The notes under the pieces are model-generated. The model was given only the letters and a program-made list of their open reading frames with translations. It did no database searches and was not told the origin of the DNA. The position numbers and the translations under genes were made by a program. Positions 6,660-13,068 of a stretch of 19,810 nucleotides of DNA are shown piece by piece (the first letter of the stretch is position 1; each line of letters begins with the position of its first letter). Source of the stretch: CAYMRL01 sp964473205 (GTDB lineage: Bacteria; Deinococcota; Deinococci; Deinococcales; Trueperaceae). The stretch lies in NCBI GenBank assembly GCA_964473205.1, contig CAYYOK010000060.1:1-19810 (forward strand). Reading direction: 5' to 3'.

Positions 6660-7877
6660 ATGGTCATGCCCGCCAGCGAGATACCGGCTGCCGCCACCTT
6701 CGGCTTCGACCTCGCCTCGCCGGATCTCCAGCGCGACCCTTACCCCTTCTACGCTCGCCTGCGAGGAGGCGCTCCGCTGGCCGCCATCCCCACTGACAGC
6801 CACCCCCGCGGGCGGGTGCTGATCGCCACCGCTCATCCGGGCGTGAGCGCCGTTGCCGGCGACGCGACCAACTTCTCGAGCGACAGCCGCACCGTCTTCC
6901 CTGACAGCTCCGGTAGGGAGCCGTCGATGATCAGCCAGGATCCCCCTGGCCATACCCGCCTGCGCTCCAGAGTCGCTGCCGATTTCACGCCCAAACGCGT
7001 AGCGGCGCTGGAGGCGTCGATTCGCCGCATCGTCGACGAACGCCTGCACGCTGCCATGGACAAGGGAACCTTCGACCTGATCGAAGATCTGGCGCTGCCG
7101 GTGCCGGTGCTGGTGATCTGCGAGCTGCTCGGCATCCCGGAATCGGACCGCCCGGAGCTCGCCCACTGGTCCCACGAGTTCATCGACAGCTCGGGGCTCG
7201 GCACGGCGGGTACCGACAACGCCTCCCGCAACGTGGCGGCGAACATGGCGTTGGAGCAGTACTTCGTAGGTTTCGTACAGGCCAGGCAGGTCGAGCCAGA
7301 CGAGGGGCTGGTGAGCGCCCTGTTGCGGCCGAGCGACGATCCGCTGAGCTTCGCGGAGCTGGTGTCGATGTGCGTCCTGCTGCTGATCGCGGGCCACGAG
7401 ACGACGGTGAACCTGATCGGCAACGGCGTGCGCACGCTGCTTCGGCACCCGGACCAGTGGCGGCGGCTGGTCGAGGAGCCCGCGCTGGCGGCGGGGGCCG
7501 TCGAGGAGTCGTTGCGTTTCGAGCCCCCGGTGCAGAGGGCGCTCTTCCGCGCCAGCCGGGGGCCGGTGGAGCTGGCGGGCTTCGAGCTGGCAGCCGGCGA
7601 GCAGGTCCTGGCCGCCATCGCGGCGGCCAACCGCGATCCCTCCGTCTTCGCCGACCCGGACCGCTTCGACATCACACGCCAGCCCAACCGCCACCTCTCC
7701 TTCGGCCGCGGCGTGCACTTCTGCCTCGGCGCGCCCTTGGCACGGCTGGAGGGAAGGCTGGTCTTCGAGCGCTTGGCCGCGGCGGCTCCGAGCCTGAGAG
7801 TGGTGGGCGAGGATGGTGCCTGGCGCCCGAGCACGATCTTCAGGGGGCTGAGGCGGCTCGGGGTCACGGCAGGCTGA
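6660..7877 (+). CDS. cytochrome P450
   Basis: Soluble bacterial heme-thiolate monooxygenase of 405 residues, normal length for class I bacterial P450s. The oxygen-activation I-helix motif AGHETT is at 244-249, the K-helix E283-x-x-R286 at EESLR, and the heme-binding FGRGVHFCLG at 348-357 with the proximal ligand C355. The N-terminus has FDLASPDLQRDPYPFYARLR, usual for this family. ATG 6660 follows GGAAGG with 6-nt spacing. The substrate cannot be read from sequence. No ferredoxin, ferredoxin reductase or biosynthetic genes are adjacent, so redox partners must be elsewhere. Three small ORFs follow on the same strand from their own promoter. It is probably translationally coupled to the upstream 24-codon ORF. 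Confidence 0.96.
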   Translation: MVMPASEIPAAATFGFDLASPDLQRDPYPFYARLRGGAPLAAIPTDSHPRGRVLIATAHPGVSAVAGDATNFSSDSRTVFPDSSGREPSMISQDPPGHTRLRSRVAADFTPKRVAALEASIRRIVDERLHAAMDKGTFDLIEDLALPVPVLVICELLGIPESDRPELAHWSHEFIDSSGLGTAGTDNASRNVAANMALEQYFVGFVQARQVEPDEGLVSALLRPSDDPLSFAELVSMCVLLLIAGHETTVNLIGNGVRTLLRHPDQWRRLVEEPALAAGAVEESLRFEPPVQRALFRASRGPVELAGFELAAGEQVLAAIAAANRDPSVFADPDRFDITRQPNRHLSFGRGVHFCLGAPLARLEGRLVFERLAAAAPSLRVVGEDGAWRPSTIFRGLRRLGVTAG

Positions 7878-7969
7878 GGTCGAGGCTCTGCGACCTGCCA
7901 CCAGCCGAGTACTCTGAAGCCAGAAACCTCACTCGACCTGTCTCAACGAAGCCGAGCTCCTACACCCAC

Positions 7970-7998
7970 TTGCGCACACCCGCCGCCCGTGCTAAGTT
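7970..7998 (+). promoter_or_regulatory. promoter of the small-ORF cluster
   Basis: TTGCGC (7970-7975) and TAAGTT (7993-7998) are separated by exactly 17 bp, and the -10 is preceded by TGC, giving an extended -10 (TGnTANNNT). It lies about 95 bp downstream of the P450 stop and points to the small ORF at 8071. It is the only promoter in the window where both spacing and extended -10 look good. Confidence 0.55.
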
Positions 7999-8000
7999 CT

Positions 8001-8048
8001 CTCGGCTGGGGCAAGATCCCCACGAGCGCTCGCAGCCCAGAGGCCGAG
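8001..8048 (+). promoter_or_regulatory. structured 5' leader before the 8071 small ORF
   Basis: Immediately after the -10 box the DNA can fold as a branched RNA. An outer stem CTCGGC (8001-8006) / GCCGAG (8043-8048) encloses a hairpin TGGGG (8007-8011) / CCCCA (8018-8022) and the palindrome CGAGCGCTCG (8023-8032). A competing stem CTGGG (8006-8010) / CCCAG (8036-8040) would exclude the TGGGG/CCCCA hairpin. The predicted transcription start (about 8004-8006) would trim part of the outer stem, so the outer helix is uncertain. The ribosome site follows at 8059-8065. No known riboswitch class is recognised. Confidence 0.35.
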
Positions 8049-8070
8049 CGCGAACGAGAGGAGGGTGGGA

Positions 8071-8163
8071 ATGAAGAACGACTTTCCGGGCCTGAGGCCC
8101 AGCGCGGCGCCAATCGAATCCCGCCGCTCCTCGTGTGTCGTCCGTCGCGCCGTAGCTAGCTGA
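8071..8163 (+). CDS. 30-residue small basic protein
   Basis: An ATG is preceded by GAGGAGGGTGGGA, a very strong Shine-Dalgarno. The frame encodes a 30-residue peptide beginning MKNDFPGLRPS, with five Arg, one Lys and a single Cys (RRSSCVVRR), and ends in TGA at 8161-8163. There is no signal peptide or membrane segment. It is the first of three small ORFs on this strand and lies behind a promoter and a structured leader. It could be a leader peptide, a small regulatory protein or the start of a tiny operon. No homologue is recognised. Confidence 0.5.
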   Translation: MKNDFPGLRPSAAPIESRRSSCVVRRAVAS

Positions 8164-8203
8164 CCGAATCTTCCCGACCGAGCTAGCGGCAGCCTGAGCT
8201 GCC
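8155..8203 (+). repeat. two adjacent inverted repeats after the 8071 ORF
   Basis: GCTAGCT (8155-8161) pairs with AGCTAGC (8181-8187) across a 19-nt loop and overlaps the stop region of the 30-residue ORF. A second perfect hairpin GGCAGC-CTGA-GCTGCC (8188-8203) follows directly. Neither has a T-tract, so they are not standard intrinsic terminators. They could be processing or pausing structures between the first and second small ORFs. The rest of the gap to 8351 shows nothing I can assign. Confidence 0.4.
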
Positions 8204-8351
8204 AGAGCGAACGCGAGCCCCACACGTCGAACCAGAACCGCTGAGCGAGTCCCGCGGCAGCGCCGAGTCATCGAGCTCGGTCTGGTCCCCCGGCTTGCCG
8301 CATGCCGCCCGCCCACGCTTCAACCCTCTAGCTACCTCGAGAGGAGGGAAC

Positions 8352-8501
8352 ATGAACCTGATCAGCACGACCCTGATGGCCGCGATGCTGCGCTCCAAGC
8401 AGCAGTCCGTGCGCGGCGCTCCTGAGGAGCGCCTGCGCCGCGCCGGTTACCGCGACGGCGAACGCCGCCCGAAGATCCGCCGCCACTGGACCAACCGCTG
8501 A
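8352..8501 (+). CDS. 49-residue arginine-rich small protein
   Basis: An ATG is preceded by GAGAGGAGGG at 8338-8347, the same ten bases that precede the 8071 ORF. The 49-residue product has a short hydrophobic, Met-rich N-terminus (MNLISTTLMAAML) followed by a very basic tail (APEERLRRAGYRDG, RRPKIRRHW), with about a dozen Arg/Lys in the last 30 residues. This charge suggests nucleic-acid, ribosome or acidic-membrane contact (inference). ATG 8352 is preferred to the in-frame start at 8295 because of the ribosome site. It has no recognised family and is probably co-transcribed with the 8071 and 8607 ORFs. Confidence 0.6.
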   Translation: MNLISTTLMAAMLRSKQQSVRGAPEERLRRAGYRDGERRPKIRRHWTNR

Positions 8502-8511
8502 ACCCCTGAGC

Positions 8512-8541
8512 CTAAGCGAGTCTCTACCTAACGCAGCTTAG
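8512..8541 (+). repeat. short inverted repeat between small ORFs
   Basis: CTAAGC (8512-8517) and GCTTAG (8536-8541) are perfect inverted arms with an 18-nt loop in the gap between the 49- and 89-residue ORFs. There is no T-tract. The function is unknown and chance occurrence is possible. Confidence 0.25.
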
Positions 8542-8606
8542 AGCAGGCGGTTCAACCCGGGATCCAGGCAACTCTCAGCCTCGACAGAACCCGTGGAGAA
8601 TGAACG

Positions 8607-8876
8607 ATGATCGGTTTCGAACTGAGCCTCAAGCTCGTCACAGACGAGAGACTCGAAGAACTCAGGCGCCAGGCGCGGGAGCACGGGGCTCTCAAGGCCG
8701 CGCACAGGGAGCGCCACGCGCAAGCCGGGCCCGCACTTCAGCACGAGCCGCGCTTCACCTGGGAGCTACCCAGCAACCGCAGCGCGAGGAAGCGTGCCTG
8801 GTACGCGAGGCTGAGCCCCGCGGCAAGGCGCCATTCCGCGCCCGAGCGAGACGCCAAGCTCAACGACCGCGCCTAA
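8607..8876 (+). CDS. 89-residue basic small protein
   Basis: ATG 8607 follows GGAG (8595-8598). The product starts MIGFELSLKLVTDERLEELR and continues as a charged, probably helical segment (RRQAREHGALKAAHRERH), then a basic C-terminal half (SNRSARKRAWYARLSPAARR). It has no signal peptide or membrane segment, and I recognise no family. It is the third consecutive small basic ORF. Its TAA (8874-8876) overlaps the stop codon of the convergent transporter gene, so the two coding regions share four bases. Real coding is supported by the ribosome site and G/C-rich third positions, but it is unproven. Confidence 0.55.
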   Translation: MIGFELSLKLVTDERLEELRRQAREHGALKAAHRERHAQAGPALQHEPRFTWELPSNRSARKRAWYARLSPAARRHSAPERDAKLNDRA

Positions 8877-9730
8877 CCGAGCGCGAGCAGTGCAACACCA
8901 GCGACCATGCCGGCGGCACCGACCAGGCGCCGCCGGCCGCCTTGCTCCGCCAGGAGACGCGTGCCGAGCACGGCCCCGATGAGGATGCTGACCTCGCGCG
9001 CAGGTGCGACCTGGCTCACGGGCGTGAACTGCATCGCCGTCAACACCATGATGTAGGCGAGAGGGCTGAGGGTAGCGACTCCGAAGGCGTGCCACTTGTG
9101 CTCGCGCCACGCGCGGACGACCTCCTCGCGCCTGGAGAACACGATGGGCATGAGGATCAGCGCCCTGAACAGCTCGCCCGTGTAGGTGAACAGCAGCGGC
9201 GCGGCGCCAAGGTGCCCGACGGCGTAGCCGTCCCAGACCGTGTAGAGCGAGATGAACCCGCCTGTCAGCAGGCCGTAGAACAGCGCGGGCCGGCTGCCCG
9301 GCCCTGACAGCGATCTGCCACCGGTCAGCACGAACACGCTCAACACCACGAGCGCCGTGCCGCACAGCGCCACCGCGCTCGGCCGCTCGCCCAGGACGAG
9401 GATCGCCAGCACCGTGGCGAGAGCCGGCCCGCTCCCTCGCGCCAACGGGTAGACGAGGGAGAGGTCGCCGACGCGGTAACCGCGCTGCAGGAACACGAAG
9501 TAGCCGACGTGGATGACAGCCGATACGACGGCGAACAGCAGGTGCGTGAGCGTGAACGTCGGCCGCGCGATCAGGAAGTAAGTGACCGCCACCGGCAGGT
9601 AGATGACGGCTGTCATCACCGCGAACAGCCACAGGAAGCCGACGCCGCCCTTCGCCTGCTTGGCGATGAGGTTCCAACTCGCGTGGACGACCGCCGAGCC
9701 GAGCACCAGCGCGAGAGCCAGCCCGGTCAT
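8873..9730 (-). CDS. EamA/DMT-superfamily transporter
   Basis: Inner-membrane protein of 285 residues with about ten hydrophobic segments arranged as two EamA repeats, typical length for the drug/metabolite transporter superfamily. It opens with LALALVLGSAVVHASWNLIAK, the classic EamA start with the conserved HASWN. The first repeat ends near YPLARGSGPALATVLAILVLGERPS and the second near PAREVSILIGAVLGTRLLAEQ, both showing the acidic E-R/E-Q end of the helix pair. ATG 9730 is preferred to a TTG at 9748, which would add six residues upstream of the usual start. It lies 63 bp downstream of ilvE on the same strand and is possibly co-transcribed, so export of an amino-acid-related metabolite is conceivable but not shown. 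Confidence 0.92.
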   Translation of the reverse strand: MTGLALALVLGSAVVHASWNLIAKQAKGGVGFLWLFAVMTAVIYLPVAVTYFLIARPTFTLTHLLFAVVSAVIHVGYFVFLQRGYRVGDLSLVYPLARGSGPALATVLAILVLGERPSAVALCGTALVVLSVFVLTGGRSLSGPGSRPALFYGLLTGGFISLYTVWDGYAVGHLGAAPLLFTYTGELFRALILMPIVFSRREEVVRAWREHKWHAFGVATLSPLAYIMVLTAMQFTPVSQVAPAREVSILIGAVLGTRLLAEQGGRRRLVGAAGMVAGVALLALG

Positions 9731-9793
9731 CCAGACCCTGCTGCCCAAGGCGCGCTCGGAGTCAGCCGACTCAGCCGATAAGGCCGATACAGG

Positions 9794-10762
9794 TCAGCCG
9801 TTGACGTAAGTCAGCCAATGCTCGAACTCGGGCACCTTGCCGCCCGTCACCTCGAGGTAGCGCTGCCGCATCGCGAGCGAGTACGGACCGGCGCTGCCCG
9901 ATCCGATCGGCCGCCTGTCGATCGAGGCGACGGGCGTGACCTCGGCGGCCGTTCCGACCATGAACACCTCGTCGGCGATGTAGAGCTCGTCGCGGGTCGC
10001 CATCGTGGGGACGACCTCCGTGCCTAGAGACTCGGCGATCTTGATGACGCTGTCGCGGGTGATGCCGCGCAGGTTGACCGAGTGGGCGATGGGGTAGAGC
10101 ACACCGTCTCTCACCAAGAAGACGTTCTCGCCCGAACCCTCGGCGACGTAGCCCTCCTTGTCGAGCAGCAAGGCCTCGTCGAAGCCGTTCTCGCGCGCCT
10201 CCTGGTTGGCCAGCACCGAGTTCACGTAGTTGCCGCCGACCTTCGCCTTGGTCGGGAGGATGTCGCCGGCCGAGCGCCGCCAAGAGCTGGTCATCAGCCT
10301 CGCGCCCTTGCGCACTGCCTCCTCGCCCAGGTAGATGCCCCACGGCAGCGTCGCGACCATGAAGTGAAGCCGGTTCTTGCCGGTGTTCACGCCAAGCGAC
10401 TCGGCCCCGTACCAGATCAGCGGCCGGATGTAGCAGGCGGGGCGGCGGTTGGCGCGGATGGTCTCGAGGATCGCCTCGTCGACCTGCTCGGCCGTGAACG
10501 TCACGGGCATGCCGAAGATGCGTGCGGACTCGAGCAGGCGGCGGCTGTGCTCCCTCAGGCGGAACACCGCCGGACCGCGCGCCGTCTCGTAGGCGCGGAT
10601 GCCCTCGAACACGCTCGTCCCGTAGTGAAGCGCGTGCGTGAGGACGGAGACGGTCGCCTCCGCGCTGGGCACCAAGCGGCCGTCGAAGAAGACGACGCCA
10701 GCGTCGAGCGCTGTGGCGGTGTTGGCGTGCTCAGACTGCTCGGAGCGAGGACGGACAGACAT
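9794..10762 (-). CDS. ilvE: branched-chain amino acid aminotransferase
   Basis: PLP-dependent fold-type IV transaminase of 322 residues that interconverts leucine, isoleucine and valine with their 2-oxo acids. Visible are LTHALHYGTSVFEGIRAY (residues 41-58), YIRPLIWYG (111-119), the catalytic lysine K174 in AKVGGNYVNS, EGSGENVF (208-215), and a C-terminal GTAAEVTPV. ATG 10762 follows GGGAGG with 5-nt spacing. The frame is open far upstream, but that part is antisense to galE and is not counted. The first 20 residues (polar, before AGVVFFDG) are slightly longer than in many homologues. It is divergent from galE across 99 bp. A minus-strand promoter is not clear, and no leucine- or valine-rich leader was found. 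Confidence 0.96.
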   Translation of the reverse strand: MSVRPRSEQSEHANTATALDAGVVFFDGRLVPSAEATVSVLTHALHYGTSVFEGIRAYETARGPAVFRLREHSRRLLESARIFGMPVTFTAEQVDEAILETIRANRRPACYIRPLIWYGAESLGVNTGKNRLHFMVATLPWGIYLGEEAVRKGARLMTSSWRRSAGDILPTKAKVGGNYVNSVLANQEARENGFDEALLLDKEGYVAEGSGENVFLVRDGVLYPIAHSVNLRGITRDSVIKIAESLGTEVVPTMATRDELYIADEVFMVGTAAEVTPVASIDRRPIGSGSAGPYSLAMRQRYLEVTGGKVPEFEHWLTYVNG

Positions 10763-10849
10763 CTTTGCCTCCCTGAACCACCAAGCATGGCACGCCGCGC
10801 CGGACCGAGTGACGGTGCGGCTGCCCACGCGCTGCGACGAGGCCGCACT

Positions 10850-10855
10850 TACACT
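10850..10855 (+). promoter_or_regulatory. -10 box of galE, leaderless type
   Basis: TACACT ends exactly 6 nt before ATG 10862 and no Shine-Dalgarno is present. The same box with similar spacing occurs in front of an alternative coaE start. Confidence 0.55.
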
Positions 10856-10861
10856 CGAGCA

Positions 10862-11842
10862 ATGAGAGTTCTTGTCACAGGCGGTGCGGGTTACATCGGC
10901 AGCGTGACGACGGCTGCCCTGCTGGAGCGAGGGCATCACGTCGTGGTCGTGGACGACCTGCGCACGGGTCACGCAGCGGCGGTACCGGCCGGGGCGAGGC
11001 TGATCCGAGCCGCCGTCGCGGACAGGGCCCAGATGGTCGCCGCCTTCGGCGACGAGGGCATAGAGGCGGTGGTTCACTTCGCGGCCGACTCGCTCGTCGG
11101 CGAGTCGATGACCGACCCGCTCAAGTACTACCGGCACAACGTGGCCGGCGCGAGCTGCCTGCTCGAAGCCGTGCTGCAGGCTGGCGTCAGGCGGTTCGTG
11201 TTCTCCTCCTCGGCCGCCGTGTACGGGACCCCGGCGTCGGTGCCGATACCCGAGGACGCAGCCCTGAGCCCCGAGAGCGTCTACGGCGAGACCAAGCTCG
11301 TCGTCGAGCGGATGCTGGGCTGGCTGGTACGCACCAAGGGCCTCGGCTTCGTGGCGCTGCGCTACTTCAACGCCGCAGGGGCCGCCGAGGACCGCGGCGA
11401 GCTTCATGAGCCCGAGACGCACCTGATCCCGCTGGTGCTGCAGGTCGCGGCGGGCAGCCGGCCGCACATCTCGGTGTTCGGCGACGACTACCCTACCGCC
11501 GACGGCACCGCCGTCAGAGACTACGTTCACGTCCTCGACCTCGCCTCCGCCCACGTCTTGGCCGTCGAGGCCGCGACGCCCGGCGAGGGCAAGATCTACA
11601 ACCTCGGCAGCGGCCGCGGCTACTCGGTCAGAGAGGTCATCGACGTCTGCCGCCAGGTGACGGGGCACCAGATCCCCGAGGTCACGGCGCCGCGCCGCGC
11701 CGGCGACCCGCCCGTGCTGGTAGCCGACCCCAGCCTGGCCAAGGAGCAGCTCGGCTGGGCGCCGCGGCGCGACTCGCTGAGGGAGATGGTCGAGTCCGCC
11801 TGGCGGTTCATGCAGCGCAACCCGAACGGCTACCCCAAGTAG
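10862..11842 (+). CDS. galE: UDP-glucose 4-epimerase
   Basis: Short-chain dehydrogenase/reductase of 326 residues that interconverts UDP-glucose and UDP-galactose with bound NAD, feeding the Leloir pathway and surface-polysaccharide precursors. The N-terminal Rossmann motif is MRVLVTGGAGYIGS. FVFSSSAAVYG supplies the catalytic Ser/Thr region and VYGETK the Y-x3-K pair. LRYFNAAGA, DYPTADGTAVRDYVHVLDLA and IYNLGSGRGYSV are GalE-specific signatures. ATG 10862 is chosen because it starts directly at the Rossmann strand and follows TACACT by 6 nt. No other gal genes are nearby. The 163 bp after it contain no clear terminator. Confidence 0.97.
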   Translation: MRVLVTGGAGYIGSVTTAALLERGHHVVVVDDLRTGHAAAVPAGARLIRAAVADRAQMVAAFGDEGIEAVVHFAADSLVGESMTDPLKYYRHNVAGASCLLEAVLQAGVRRFVFSSSAAVYGTPASVPIPEDAALSPESVYGETKLVVERMLGWLVRTKGLGFVALRYFNAAGAAEDRGELHEPETHLIPLVLQVAAGSRPHISVFGDDYPTADGTAVRDYVHVLDLASAHVLAVEAATPGEGKIYNLGSGRGYSVREVIDVCRQVTGHQIPEVTAPRRAGDPPVLVADPSLAKEQLGWAPRRDSLREMVESAWRFMQRNPNGYPK

Positions 11843-11976
11843 CCCCGACGACCGGTAGAAGGTCTCACGAAAAAGCCAGGTAGACTGCCGCTTCGAGCGC
11901 CTTGGCGACCACGCCAGCGGCCCGGTCGGCCATTAAGGATCGGCCTGCCCGGTGCTCTAAAAGCTCAGATTGGCCG

Positions 11977-11985
11977 TGCTAGTCT
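11977..11985 (+). promoter_or_regulatory. extended -10 promoter of the 12006 gene / ribH unit
   Basis: TGC-TAGTCT is an extended -10 element 20 nt upstream of ATG 12006, leaving a short leader that includes the ribosome site GGAGA (11996-12000). No strong -35 is seen. Being the only promoter candidate here, it would also drive ribH. Confidence 0.5.
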
Positions 11986-12005
11986 GTGCTGACTTGGAGA
12001 CTGCC

Positions 12006-12593
12006 ATGAGACGACTCCTGTTCACCTGCCTACTGATGCTCGCGGCAGTTGCCTCCGCGCAGAGCGGCGCTCCCCTCAGCGGCATCGTCCAGAGCGAGGG
12101 GCCGCTCGCCGATAACACCCGCGTAGCGATCCACGTAGTCGACTCTGACAACGTCTGGGGCCTGGAGGTCGCCAGCGTCGTTCCGGTCGGCGGTACCTTC
12201 AGGGTCTCGCCCGCGGCCGTGCCGGCCAGCGAGCTGCGCCCGTTCCGCAGCGGCTCCGTCATCCTCCCCGGCATCCAGAACGAGTACCGCGTGCTGCCGG
12301 ACGGCGTGAACGTGGCCGTAGCGCGCTTCAACATGTACGTCGATCAGAACCTCAACGAGGTGTTCGACCGCGTCCAGGACCGCTGGTACATCGGCGTGCC
12401 GCGCCTCGAGAGCCCCCTTGGCTTCTTCACGCTCCTCTACGTCGACAGGGCCGCCACGCTCAGCGGCGCCGGCGTCGAGCTGAACCTGAGCCCTGGGTGG
12501 AACGTGTTCACGGTGCGCTTCCCTGACGAGAACCCCGTCTACTCCGTCAGCAGCAGCGTCGACGACATCGTCCTCGACGTGGTCCTCCCCTGA
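12006..12593 (+). CDS. exported protein of unknown function
   Basis: Protein of 195 residues with a clear Sec signal peptide: MRR, then LLFTCLLMLAAVASA, with likely cleavage after ASA (residue 18) before QSG. There is no lipobox cysteine at the cleavage site, so a soluble or periplasm-exposed protein is expected. The mature part is poor in Cys and His and looks beta-rich (LSGIVQSEGPLADNTRVAIHV, WNVFTVRFPDENPVYSVSSS), suggesting beta-sandwich modules. FNMYVDQNLNEVFDRVQDRW contains a DxNxNE-like acidic stretch that could bind calcium (inference). No family is recognised. GGAGA sits 5 nt before the ATG. The stop is only 2 bases from the ribH start, so the pair is one transcription unit. Confidence 0.8.
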   Translation: MRRLLFTCLLMLAAVASAQSGAPLSGIVQSEGPLADNTRVAIHVVDSDNVWGLEVASVVPVGGTFRVSPAAVPASELRPFRSGSVILPGIQNEYRVLPDGVNVAVARFNMYVDQNLNEVFDRVQDRWYIGVPRLESPLGFFTLLYVDRAATLSGAGVELNLSPGWNVFTVRFPDENPVYSVSSSVDDIVLDVVLP

Positions 12594-12595
12594 GC

Positions 12596-13063
12596 GTGGG
12601 CGTCTTCCAAGGCTCGACGGCCGCGGGCGGGCGGCGCTTCGCCATCGTCGTCAGCCGCTTCAACGAGCTCGTCACCAAGCAGCTCCTTGACGGAGCGCTC
12701 AGCGCCTTCGAACGCCACGGTGCCGCCGAGGGCGCCGTCGACGTGGCGTGGGTGCCCGGCGCGGTGGAGATCCCGCTGATCGCGCGCAAGCTCGCCAGCA
12801 GCGGCCGGTACGGCGCCGTCGTCGCGCTCGGCGCCGTCATCAAGGGCGCGACGAGCCATTACGACCACGTCTGCGCCATGGTCGCGTCCGGCGTGGCCGC
12901 CGCGTCCGAGGCGAGCGGCGTTCCCGTGATCTTCGGCGTCCTGACGACGGAGACCCTGGAGCAGGCGCTCGACCGCGCCGGCGGCAAGGCCGGCAACAAG
13001 GGCGCCGAAGCTGCGATCACCGCCATCGAGATGGCAGACCTCGTGAGCCGCCTGCCTAGCTAG
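12596..13063 (+). CDS. ribH: 6,7-dimethyl-8-ribityllumazine synthase
   Basis: Penultimate step of riboflavin synthesis: condenses 5-amino-6-ribitylaminouracil with 3,4-dihydroxy-2-butanone 4-phosphate. Family members assemble into pentamers or icosahedral shells. The 155-residue chain shows SRFNE (20-24), GAVEIP (55-60), GAVIKGATSHYDHVC with catalytic H88, GVLTTETLEQA, and R127 in DRAGGKAGNKG; H88 and R127 fall at the positions of the Bacillus enzyme. The GTG start at 12596 lies two bases after the stop of the exported-protein gene with no clear Shine-Dalgarno of its own, implying translational coupling. Unusually no ribD, ribE or ribBA is adjacent. It converges on the CCA enzyme gene with 5 bp between stops. 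Confidence 0.97.
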   Translation: MGVFQGSTAAGGRRFAIVVSRFNELVTKQLLDGALSAFERHGAAEGAVDVAWVPGAVEIPLIARKLASSGRYGAVVALGAVIKGATSHYDHVCAMVASGVAAASEASGVPVIFGVLTTETLEQALDRAGGKAGNKGAEAAITAIEMADLVSRLPS

Positions 13064-13068
13064 GACTC

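Noticed and set aside
8545..8572. GGTTCAACCC resembling a tRNA T-loop
   Set aside because: The flanking bases do not form the 5-bp T-stem, and no acceptor stem, D-arm or anticodon arm could be placed around it.
8600..9307. 235-codon plus-strand frame starting MNDDRF
   Set aside because: It is out of frame with the better-spaced 8607 ORF and mostly antisense to the EamA transporter. The ribosome site is only one base from its ATG.
10082..10861. In-frame upstream extension of galE
   Set aside because: It is antisense to ilvE and compositionally unlike protein. The Rossmann fold begins exactly at ATG 10862.
11870..11885. A5 run after galE as a minus-strand terminator T-tract
   Set aside because: No hairpin lies directly upstream of it on the minus strand, and no minus-strand gene would be ended there.
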